Assembly: GCA_029582265.1 (NCBI GenBank)
Contig: CM055819.1
Location: 24,938,715-25,002,714, forward strand
Source: Zoroaster sp. YZ-2022
Taxonomy: Eukaryota > Echinodermata > Asteroidea > Forcipulatida > Zoroasteridae
DNA: 64,000 nt
Direction of reading: 5' to 3'
Part shown: positions 48,899 through 60,300 of the stretch, piece by piece
Layout: each line of letters begins with the position of its first letter
How positions within the stretch are numbered: position 1 is the stretch's first letter
Notes under the pieces: generated by a model
The model's database searches: none
What the model was told of the DNA's origin: nothing
What the model saw: the letters and a program-made list of their open reading frames with translations, nothing else
Position numbers and translations under genes: made by a program

Positions 48899-50799
48899 GT
48901 ATTAGCCAGGATTTGAAAATAGGGTGTCCAAATTTGACTGAATTGAAAAGCAGGACGTCCAATTTTTTAGCAAATATGATCTGCTTAATAAAAGCATTTT
49001 TGCAATTTTTTTCCTAATGTTTCTGTCTTGTTTTAAAGATTTATAGACCATACAGTATGTAAGGCTTTAACAGTTTACACGGTTAACTGATTGAATACCT
49101 GGTTACATGGTTACATTTTTTTGGTTTGGTTAACCGTAAACAACTTATACAAAATTGGGGATTCCATTTGGAATTTTTTTGGTAAAAATTTTTTTTTTTA
49201 AATTTAAAATAAGTGCGATGTGGATGTCACTATCTTTAAAGAAAAAATTGTTTTAAACTACTCCAGAAACAACATCAGTCAACCATGATACCTTTTTTGA
49301 AAGGGCAATTAAGGTTGCTATCCAAGTGTATTACATTGTATCATTCATGATCTGCCCCTATTGTCTACTCCACAAACCACAGGACTGTAAAGAAGTAAAA
49401 TGACACCACTACATGTGTCAGTCTGGATTTTTAAAAATTCCCTTTGGAAATCATCAGGAACTTTTTTTTTGACACTCAGTTAACAGCCAAAGTTCAGGTT
49501 CATTTATGAAGAGATCAATAAAACAAAGTAAATCTGATTGGTTAAATCATTTATGTATGGTAAAGTCAGTGCTCAGTGGATATTGCGTGATGAGATAAAT
49601 CTTCCACACTGTCAATTTTCTTGTGACATATTTTGTTCAGTATTTACATTTTTACAGCCCATTTCGTTTGCCTTAATTATTTCACTTGTGTTTCAACAAA
49701 ATTAACATTTTCATTTTTGTTGTTTTCCACCTGATGCCCCAAATCTATGAGACAAATTCATTTCCTTTGAAATCTAGTTCTCTGCACCACGTGACCTAAC
49801 TGCTCTAGGCCGCCAGTCAAGTCCTTACATGTACGTCCAACTTGTAATGAATGTGGACAGCCTATAAATGAGAAATCCCAACTTGAACCATTCACTGATG
49901 AAAGTAAAATTGATACGTTGTATCATAATAAAGTAGCAGCCAGAAGTCCAGCATTGTGAGTTTAGGGGGAATTCTATTTGTTTTACACTTTCAGGAATTA
50001 CTTTTGTAATATTTTTGTAGGATAAATTTACTTATCAAACTAATGCTATGGTCCCACAGGAATATTTCGATCTTTCTATCGAAATATATTTCGATTCCTG
50101 TTTTTTTTGTTATTTTTAATAATTTCGTCAAAATCTCGTATAAATATCGACAAAATATCTGTTTTCCGTGAGGACATTTGTATTTTTGTATTTTCTCGAC
50201 AATTTCGATTCATTTTCGATTTTATTTCGACGACTTTCGACTGTCATTTCGACAAAATTCAACTGTTTAGACTGTTTAGATTGATTTCGATTTTTTTTCG
50301 AATAATTTTCGATTGTTTTAAAAAATTTGGACAAATGTTCCGATTTATTTCAACTGTAACGATTGTTTAGACTATTTAGAGAGTTCAGATTTATTTCGAC
50401 TGGTTTTCGAACTTTTAGACTGTTAAGACTATTTCGATTTCATTTTCGATAGCTTCGATAAAATGTCGACAAAATTTCGATAAATTTGATCGAAACTTTA
50501 TCGAAAAATATTGGTCAGGTTTAATAATTTTCGATTAATGATTTTTTTTTTCGACAAATCTCTACAAATCTCGACAAATATCGACAGTTTCGATTTTTGT
50601 AGACTCTTTAGACTATTTCGACTTTTCTCGAGAAAATTTTGTAAAAAATCTAAAATCTTGACGAAACACGATCTAGAGAGTCGAAATCTCTGTGGGACCA
50701 TAGCATAAACAGGGCGTCTTCAATGGCGTTCTACATTTTTACAGGGCGTCCAAAAATCAAATAGGGCGTCCAAAAGTCGACCGGACGCACTGCTGGCTA
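48899..50799. mobile_element. TIR element (TTAGCCAG ends), interrupted by a nested element
   Basis: Left end TATTAGCCAGGATTTG with AGGGTGTCC words, right end GGACGCACTGCTGGCTAAT with GGGCGTCC words; related to 19028-19207. The 662-bp TTTCGA element (50044-50705) sits near the right end. No transposase-like frame. Confidence 0.5.
50044..50705. mobile_element. Non-autonomous element with TGCTATGGTCCCACAG ends and TTTCGA-saturated interior
   Basis: Perfect 16-bp TIRs (TGCTATGGTCCCACAG / CTGTGGGACCATAGCA) flanked by TAA on both sides (50041-50043, 50706-50708), as expected for PIF/Harbinger (TWA targets). Nearly the whole interior is made of TCGA-centred words (TTTCGAT, TCGACAAA) and TTTAGACTG variants. 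It has no coding capacity. Confidence 0.85.
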
Positions 50800-51227
50800 A
50801 TGTACCTTGTTCCTTACTGAATACGGACAATCTGTCTGCATCATGACAATGATACAATGTACACAGTCTGTATCAAAATGTGTGTACACGTTTCACAAAT
50901 TAAACAGAAAATACCAAGCCTAACGCAGGGACATAGAACTACATTAGGCCTGTGGGAAGCATGACCCATCCACAGTGAATTCCCTCACCCACAGAAAGTT
51001 TGTGCCCCCTCCTAAAAAAAAAACCCAACAATTTCCTAAAAAATAAAAACATATGGGCTTCTCCTTGAATGCAGCCAAATTACCCCGAGTCCCCCCTCCA
51101 CCCCCAATAAAACCTGACTACACCTCCCTCCTTACAACAACGTACTGCCACTGAACAAGTTTGTTGTGTAAAAATACTGGATGAGAACATTCTGAACAAT
51201 TCTGAAATGATTTCCCCCCAAACTTAC

Positions 51228-51320
51228 CATTGTGTTCATCAAGCTCTGTTCCTATTCTTTGTCCCATCTGTTTTTGCCTTGAGACAACATCTGCCAGGAC
51301 CTCTAAACCCTCATCTTGCT
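51228..51320 (-). CDS. STX8: STX8 exon, N-terminal half of the SNARE motif
   Basis: 93-nt exon from GTGTACACAG|AGCAAG to CACAATG|gtaagt, phase 1 to phase 1. Encodes QDEGLEVLADVVSRQKQMGQ then RIGTELDEHN, with heptad hydrophobics of the Qc-SNARE motif and the syntaxin-8-typical SRQKQMG block; it stops just before the zero-layer glutamine expected in the next exon. Confidence 0.92.
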
Positions 51321-54300
51321 CTGTGTACACATAACAAATATGAATTCGTTTATAATAAAGAGAACACTTCTGTGTTTGAGGTAATCTATGGCTGGACAAC
51401 TTGACGCTCATTACAGATTTCTCTCATCAAGTGGTTTCTGAGTTTCTTCTTTGTTTACATTGCAATTAACCATGTGGAGTGTCGTGGCCGAGCGGTCTAG
51501 CTTACCGGACTCAAGTTTTGGTGTTAGCAGCAGAATGTGGGTTCGAATCCCGGCCGTGACACTTGTGTCCTTGAGCAAGACACTTAACCATAATTGCTTC
51601 TCTCCACCCAGGGGTTAAATGGGTACCTGTGAGGGCAGAATTGGTTGATTAGCCCTATATGCGCTGTAATGGCAGCAATTGAGCTGTATACTCCCCAGGG
51701 AGCTGAGATGGTTTCAGGAATGATTTATGAGCCTTATGAGCAGGGGTAATAATATAATGCGCCTTGAGCACCACTCAGTTGGTGGATACGTGCGCTATAT
51801 AAGTCCACACATTATCATTTATTATTATTATTATGAACTGTCCAAAAAGGGTTTTCACATAGCATTTTCCAAACAATGGTGCTCAGTGATGCATGACCAG
51901 AGGAATGCAATCAAGATACCACTGGAAAGCATTTTGCTCCTACTTTATGGTAAAACATGATTAATAGCCATAAAAAGCATATCTTTGTCAAAATTAACCC
52001 TTATTGTCAGAATTACCTTTTTTCTGGGACACCCTGTATATTTGTAATTGCATTGTAGGTACATGTATCTCGGTACATAATTTTGTTTTTACCTATGCTA
52101 TCATTGTATATTGTTTGTATTCATGTTTTTTCTTTGTTTCCGCGCCTTGAGCGCCCAGCAGGGTGGATATGTGCACGCTAAAAATCTTTATTATTATTAT
52201 TATTATTATTAAAGTTCACCAAAGAGAGGTCATTCATGCATGTAGCACATGTGCACATTAACAACACGATGAGACCAGTGCAGGAACATCTCACAAATGG
52301 GCTAAAAAAGCATGAAAATACAGACACAGTATATTTCAGTTTTTCACACCGGTAATTTCCCCATGAACTGTGTCAGGGATCCAGGGAGAAACCAACCTGT
52401 TCACATGCTGTCGACATGCTGGACCAATAACAACATGCAAGTATCATTTACACACAGTTACAATAAGTTTCCTAAATAATATGAAAATGTTTGAAAAATC
52501 TTTGTTTGGGTTTGGGTTTGGGGGTGGTGGGGGTGGTGGGGGTGGTGGGGGTGGTGGGGGTGGTGGGGGTGGTGGTGGGGGTGGTGGGGGTGGTGGAGGG
52601 GGTGGGGTGGGGGTGGTGGGGGTGGTGGGGTGGTGGGGGGTGGTGGGGTGGTGGGGGGGGTGGGGTGGTGGGGTGGTGGGGGTGGTGGGGTGGTGGGGGT
52701 GGTGGGGTGGTGGGGTGGTGGGGGTGGTGGGGGTGGGGTGGGGTGGGGGTGGTGGGGGTGGGGGTGGGGGTGGGGGTGGGGGTGGCAACAATCAAGACAT
52801 TTTCTAAAAAGGGGTGAAGTGCCCCCCCCCCCCTTGGCCCCCCCTCTGCTTTTGGCATCGGTGCTATTCACCCAAATTCTGTTTGACCTCTGTCCTTGAT
52901 TCCAAATAATCGCCATTCAAATTCTCCCTCCCCTCCCTTTTTTGTGAATTGGAACATATATTTTGTATATTCACACCCAACTAATAGGCTAGTAAGATCC
53001 ACCATCAAATTGAACTTTTCCTGGCCAATAAAACAAAAAATCCAACAGAAATACGACCTAAATAGCCTAAAAGACAGCAATATCAAACAAACTTTCCAAT
53101 TAGAACTCAGCAACCGCTTTGCCCTTCTATCAAGTGAGCTAGACTCATCAACTCTCTATGACAAGATCACTTCATCGATCAATGATTCAGTAGAAAATCA
53201 GCTTCCACACAAACAAAAATGTCATCCTCCTTGGATGACCATGGAAACTAAAACTGCAATAGAGAACAAACATGAAATAAGAGAACAAACATGAAATAAG
53301 ACAAAAACATGGTTCGTCATCACCCTTGTATTCCATTGCAAAAGCTGAATCGAAAAAACTAGTCAAAAAAGACAAATTGAAACAAATCGAAGAAGATTTA
53401 GACTCATTGAGCAAACTTCCACCAAATAAGCAATACTATGCTGCTATCAAAAAACTCAAAACAAAACCCAAAAATATCAGCTGGGGTGTCAAAGACAAGA
53501 ATAATAGCATCCTAACAAATAAGACTGATATCCTAGAAAGGTGGGCGGAGTTCTATGAAGACCTTTACTCCGATGACTCAATTGACACAACCATCGAGGA
53601 CTCACAGGAAGAGCCGATCCCTTCCATCCTTAAAAGTGAAATTATTCACGAAATCAATCACCTTAAATCAGGAAAGAGCCCAGGCCTCGACAATATATAT
53701 TCAGAATATCTAAAAGTAGGAGGGGACCCTCTGGTGGATGCTTTACACCTTCTCTTTAATAAAATTCTGACAACAAATATTGTACCACAACCATTCAAAG
53801 AGGCTCTCATTGTTGTACTTTTCAAAAAGGACAGCCGCCTCGACTGTAAAAACTATAGGCCAATTAGTCTTCTAAGTCATGTCTACAAACTTTTCATAAG
53901 CATAATAGCTAACCGTGTCATAAACGATCTTTACGCCTCTTTCCCAGAATCCCAGGCTGCCTACCAACCCGGTAGAGGAACTATTGAACAGATCATAGCC
54001 TTAGAACAATTGATAGAAAAATCAATTGAATTTAATAACCCTATTTACCTTGTTTTTATCGATTTTACAAAAGCGTTTGATAGCATCAAATTACCTTGTC
54101 TATGGAAACTTCTAGAAGAAACAAACATCAACAAAAAGTACATAAACCTTCTCAAATGCACATATGACAACTCCAGAGACTGTATTAAAACAGATATAGG
54201 TATCTCGAGGCCTGTCAATATCTTAAAAGGTGTAAAACAAGGCAACATCTTGTCCGCAATTCTCTTCTGTATTGTCATTGCTTCAATCATACATAAAACT

Positions 54301-57300
54301 GAATCTACATGTAATTCTGGTTATTCCATTGGAGGGCATCTTCTTTCAAATCTAGGCTACGCTGACGATATTGCTGCACTAAACAACTCTAGCCAAGAAA
54401 TGCAAAAATATATAGACAAATTAGCTGAACATGCGGAAGAAGTTGGCCTATCCATCAATGTATCAAAAACAAAGTGCATGACTACTAGTAAAACTAATGA
54501 ACTGTTTAACATAATAATTTATGGAAAACAAATACAGCAAGTAAATGATTTTATCTATCTCGGACACAAATTCTCTTCCACTAACGACGGGTCTGTTACT
54601 GTTCAGCACAGAATCGGTCTTGGATGGGCAGCTTTCAAGAAAAACAAAGCAATTTTAACTTCACCTTGAGTTCCATACAAAATAAAAACCAAAATCTACA
54701 ATACATACATACTACCTGTTGTACTGTACGGCCTTGACTGTGTCAATTGGAAAATATTCTCTTTAAACAAAATTGAAACTTTTCAAAACCATATTATGAG
54801 ATTTATGACTAATAAAAGGCTAACAGATCACATAAGAATACAAACTCTACTAGAAACCACCGGCTTAACCCCAATTGTTCCACTGATAAAAAGCAAAACA
54901 CTAAAACTATATGGTCACATCAAACGTAGCAAAAAGGGACTTTCAAAAGTCTGTCTTGAAGGAATGATATCTGGTACAAGAAGCAGGGGTTCTCAGCCAA
55001 AACGGTGGCATGACAACATTCACCAATGGGCGGATCTTGACATCAATGCCCTAAATCAGGCCACTCAGAACCGTGAACTCTGGAGAGAGCTAAGTCATGT
55101 GAGTGCACATTCTGCCCCAGGCGGAGACAGTGTTCGATGATGAATTTATATTGCAAAAGAACAATGGACTGAATGAATGGAGTCCCTAGCCACAATTCTT
55201 ACCATAGTGTTTTGTTGTATCATTTATGATGGATACTGTTATGATTCAATCTTGATATCTCTTTTATTGTAAAGTCCGTTGTTTATCAATCAACGTAATG
55301 GTTGCCCTTGGTAAATGGCTCACTTATAACATTTTGACTGTATCATGATTTATGTACAATGTATGTACATGTACATGTATAATCAACAGTTGAATGGATT
55401 GTTTAATTTTTACCGGAACAGTCATCAAGCAAGACTGGCGTTCCAAAAAGCCCTATTACTGGATGATTAAAAATAGATTATTTACATTGTGACTGCTGCT
55501 GATGTAAAAATCATTGTGGCGACAAATAGGAAACTGTACATCGTATATCATGTAGTAGGGGTGGGCGATATCATGATAATAGCGCAACAATACGATATTT
55601 AAAAAATTAGCGGTTAAATCGGTTATGGTTTTGAAGATATCAAAATACGTCATATTGACGATATTCCAGAAATATAGCCGATATCAAATGAATATCACTC
55701 TTTTTAGTTAAAATATTACCAGAGTGATAAATTGTCTCCAAATTTTATGTCATTATACAGTGATATCAACGAAGTTACGGCAGGGTTCTCCCCACGTACA
55801 AGCTAGCGTATCAGCCCGATACGCAAAGAGTTTTGGCCGATACGCTGCCGAAATTGCCGATACGCACTTTTTTTTAAATACATGTACCTAGACCTTTATT
55901 GTTGATAGCGAAAATGATCACGTCATTGTCATGTCACAGTTTTAGTGGTCCAGGGAAACATAAGTTACATGTATAGTCCAACTTTCGTTTGCAGGCCTAC
56001 ACCCAACACACTTTGTTTACATGTCAACATGTGTATCATTACATACACAGCGTATCTACTGGAATTCACATCACAGAAAACTCGTAATGAGACATGAATG
56101 CAGGCTATACTGTACTACTCATCGCATATCGCCGCCATACATTGTATTTATACAACAATTCACTGAGGAAACTGATTCCCTTTCCTAGACTCATTAGAAA
56201 GGCGCTTCTTTTCCAAAGACGGGCACCAGTGAAACCACAGTGAAACCACAGTGAAACCACAGTGAAACCACAGTGAAACCACAGTGAAACCACAGTGAAA
56301 CCACAGTGAAACCACAGTGAAACCACAGTGAAACCACAGTGAAACCACAGTGAAACCACAGTGAAACCACAGTGAAACCACAGTGAAACCACAGTGAAAC
56401 CACAGTGAAACCACAGTGAAACCACAGTGAAACCACAGTGAAACCACAGTGAAACCACAGTGAAACCACAGTGAAACCACAGTGAAACCACAGTGAAACC
56501 ACAGTGAAACCACAGTGAAACATCGACCCCCAAAAAATATGAATATGCAATATAATGAACATACTCATAACACTCGATCAAACAGCCAATGAAAAAAATT
56601 TAAAATTGGTACCATGCAATCGCGACGTGCGGAAATGGCATGTAATACTGGTCCTATGAATAACCATGAAACACGTGCACACTGCATGCATTGCACACAC
56701 AGTCTACAGCAGACTGCACGGACGGTGGTGAACCCTGTGTATGTACATGTACGAATTATACATCTACATGTACATGTACATTGCACATGCAGGGGAATTC
56801 CCTTTTGTTTATGGGATCTGGAGTATAACATTATAACGTCTTTCAATTTCAAGTTGCTAGCATAATTATTTGAAAATGATGAAATATGGCTGACGTGTAA
56901 ATACATGGATTTAGCGAAGCTGCCCGCAAATGGTCAGCTGGCCGTGAACAAGACGTGACTGCTTGCAGAGCGTCCACTATGCTGTGATGTGCGAAAATCA
57001 GTGTTTTTTAATCTAGTTTTTGGTACAGAATAGACTACATGAAATGTATTTAAATCAGAAGCAACTTTTTCGTTCAAAATGGCCGGCGGGTATTAAATGG
57101 ATACTCCACCATGAGATGCCTCAATCTTATAGCCTATTATTTATGTTATTTTTTTTTAAATTTATATCTTCATATAACTTTCACAGTAAGGTTTAAATAA
57201 AATTGATAACTGATTTAAAACTACATGTGTCAGTTTAAATATTTATGCAGAAAATGTAAAATAGTGGTCACTGACTAATGAGGCTTTCTGGTAAATGAGA

Positions 57301-60300
57301 GTGTGGAAAAAATGTATGACTGAAAATAATTTCTAAAACCTCCTGGAATCTCCTAAAATGCACCAAATGCACCAGAATGCACCAGAGAGCATCTAAAACT
57401 AAAAACTTTCCCACGGCCCTTAAAGGTCCTAGGAAATAGAAATTTTTAACAGTGAAAACAATAAAGTATACCTATTGGAACATATATTTGTCATTTGTCT
57501 ATTTTATCCCCGCCCCTTTGCACCATTAAAAAAATAAATTCTAAAATTAGGGGGGCGCCACGCTCCTCCCCTACCTCCTCATTATCATATTATAATCCGC
57601 AAATCCGTGACGTAGACCTAGGAAGTTCCAGCACTACCTGCGCAGTGAAGTTTCAGTCAAGTCGCACTCAAAACCACTAGTTGGTGAAGTTATCGGATGT
57701 GTCATATTAGATCTTCTTTTCAGCTAAATTTAGTAGATATCCCACATTTTGGAAATGCCTTGTAGGTGTGTTGTTGCTGGGTGTAGCAACACCACAAAGG
57801 AAGGTGTCAGCCTTCACCGATTTCCACCAGACCCTAAATACAGGCGAATTTGACGGCGAGTGTGAAGCTGACCAGGGCGAAATGGTCAGGACCAACGGAG
57901 CACTCTATGATATGTAGCGCTCACTTTGAGCCAACATACTTTAACCGGGGCTCCAGAGCCAGTTTGGCATGAGATTTAAAGCCATGCTGCGCCTGATGCA
58001 GTGCCAACAATATTTCCTTAAGTCAGAAGGCCAAGAAACGTCCAGAAAAGAAAAGAGGATAAGTTGCTTTGTTTTCCGTGTAACTTACATGTGTACGTGC
58101 ATGCACCCACAAGCAATAGGCTTATTACTAACGTTAGAGGTCGATTGTTACACTTCGCACACCACATTAACGCTAAAAATGTCGTTTCATTGTGAAGTCA
58201 CTGAAGATGTCATTGTACAATTCTTTGACAATGTTAATTATGTGTGTGATTTTTGGATCTTGTTTCAAAATCATCGAGCGCAGAATTATGTTTTGAAACG
58301 GTCATAACGACGGCTTACACAATTCACCAATGACTCCTGGCCATGTGTATCCATGCCATTGATTCGACGGGCCTTGCGCTGCTTTACGGTAGAGCCTACA
58401 GTACAGATTTATCGGTGCTATACGGTCATGTTTACTATGGAACTTGCAAGTCGTGTGCACATACACTGTACATGTGTACGTATGCCAGTTTATGACCCTT
58501 TTTATAATCCCACGGTTTAACCATGGAGCAACTAAACACAGTGGCAACATTGGTGCCTAACATTGGAGCTTAGTTTATTCATGGTTTATTGCTCCATGCT
58601 AACCACAATTACCGTGCCCCGGCCTCCTAGGTCTACGTCACGAACAGCGCCACCGCGTTGGGCAGCATTTGAAATTAGATGAGGCAATTTTTGTAAAAAT
58701 CAAATTAAAAATAATTAGCCCAATCCAGACAAAAATTAAACGTAAAATTGTTTTTTATTCATATCAATTGATAAAATAACAAAAGAAAATAAATAAGCAC
58801 AATTTGACTCTTCCTAGGACCTTTAAGCGGGCCCCGGATCCCATGACGCGCTCGCAGATTTAATCGGCAAAAATAAAACCCCCACAGTTTTGACAAATCC
58901 TGGGGAGAACCCTGTTACGGTACCGTGAAGAGCTAAAATACAGTTCGAAATCACAACAAGGCGCAGCTCATCATGTTTCCACTACTTGCGTGCATAGTAT
59001 TTTTTCATGCATTGTGCTACATGTACCTCCTGGTTGCCGTGTGGGTCCTAACTTAACTAAAGGCTAGTCCCAGGATCACGTGGTTCACTCTCCTGGAATA
59101 ACCGGACTGGTGTACATTGTGGGTTGTACATACATTTTTTCATTGATTTAAAAAATCCACGTATTGAGATGATAATATCGTATATCGCCTACATATTCAT
59201 ATCAAACAAATGAATATCATCACACCTATCATGTAGATTGCTACGTAGATATTGTGTAAGGCTTCATGAAGCTGAGAAGACTGGCAAGGGGCCAACATTA
59301 ATTCAGTCCAACGGCAGCAGAATGATTTTGAAAGTGGGGGACTGTATCCAAACCAGCAAACGCACGGATGAGAGAACTCCGTAATGCAGGGTTTTCCACA
59401 TTTTATCCATTTCATGGAATTTCTTAAAAATTTACTTTTAATTTTGAGTTAATCCGAGGCTGGACAACTTGACTTTCTTGAGGGCGCCTTTCATATGTAT
59501 ATTAATGCACGGTGTCAAACGTGTATACATGTACATTGTGTATTTCATTTCATGAACATAGAGCAGGGGTGTACAACTAGGAAAAATGAACTATTATCCC
59601 AGGGCAACAACCAATTCACAATGGACCAGGCTGAAAACAAATTGCGCCAAAAACGATCAATTTGTGCTACATTAGATTTTCGTTCTTTTAAATTGTTTAG
59701 GCCAAAAAAAGTCTACAGTTTCTGGTCTCCGTGCGCGTCGCCTCAGACCTGCAACGTCAGCATTTTGAATTTTTTTTTCTTTTTTTTGCTATGAAACATG
59801 TCCAATTGCAGCCAAAATTTCTGGATCGATCGGAATTCTGCCATGCTGTGTTTCAAACAACTTTTTCACATAGGGATATGAACGTTTATCCGATTTGTGA
59901 GGCCTCTCTTAGCCACCATACTTTGTACATGTATCACATATTTCCCTGTTGGATAAAAAAAAAAAGCACATCATCACACCAATTTTGAAGCTGACCGATG
60001 ACCAGGAACTGGAGACTTTTTTGGGGGGCCTTAGGTTGCTAAGACCCCCCTAAGACTATTTTATAAACAATTTCACTCCTATTAACATTTAATGACTGTA
60101 GAACGGCCTTACAATCTCAAAAAACTGAAAAAATGGTGATCCAAGCTGGTTGCTGGTAATATATTTAAAACTGATATTGTGGGCTTTTGACATAAGCTAT
60201 TGTCATATGTACAATAAATTGAAGTGAACCCAATGAATGAACCATACATGTATTTTATCAAAATTAAGTCCATTGTGAATTAGCTTTTTTATTTCATCAG

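Larger units (their letters stand above)
55781..58914. mobile_element. Second-level element with CAGGGTTCTCCCCA ends
   Basis: Starts CAGGGTTCTCCCCA and ends TGGGGAGAACCCTG, perfect 14-bp inverted ends, flanked by TTACGG on both sides (55775-55780 and 58915-58920). Near the left end GATACGC/GCGTATC words recur. Such CAGGG...CCCTG ends are usual for hAT, though 6 bp is short for a hAT target duplication. Confidence 0.8.
55556..59228. mobile_element. hAT-type element hosting a transposon nest
   Basis: Ends TAGGGGTGGGCGATAT and (reverse) TAGGTGTGATGATATT with an exact 8-bp target duplication TCATGTAG (55548-55555 and 59229-59236). Both subterminal parts are rich in CGATAT/ATATCG. Removing the inner element leaves about 540 bp, so the outer element is itself non-autonomous. 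It splits an R2 repeat. Confidence 0.85.

Noticed and set aside
51483..51558. A tRNA-Leu gene
   Set aside because: The cloverleaf is imperfect and the sequence continues into a SINE body with an ATT tail found at several other loci.
52370..52916. Poly-Gly and His/Pro-rich frames
   Set aside because: Products of the GGTGGGG tract on either strand, not coding.
53187..53414. Minus-strand frame within the RTE-like LINE
   Set aside because: Shadow of the reverse transcriptase ORF on the plus strand.
56228..56521. CRISPR array
   Set aside because: Units are contiguous with no spacers, and the genome is animal.
56105..56581. Repeat protein VSLWFHCGFT on the minus strand
   Set aside because: The 11-bp array has no stop in any frame, so the frame is open by chance; no start context or flanking exons.
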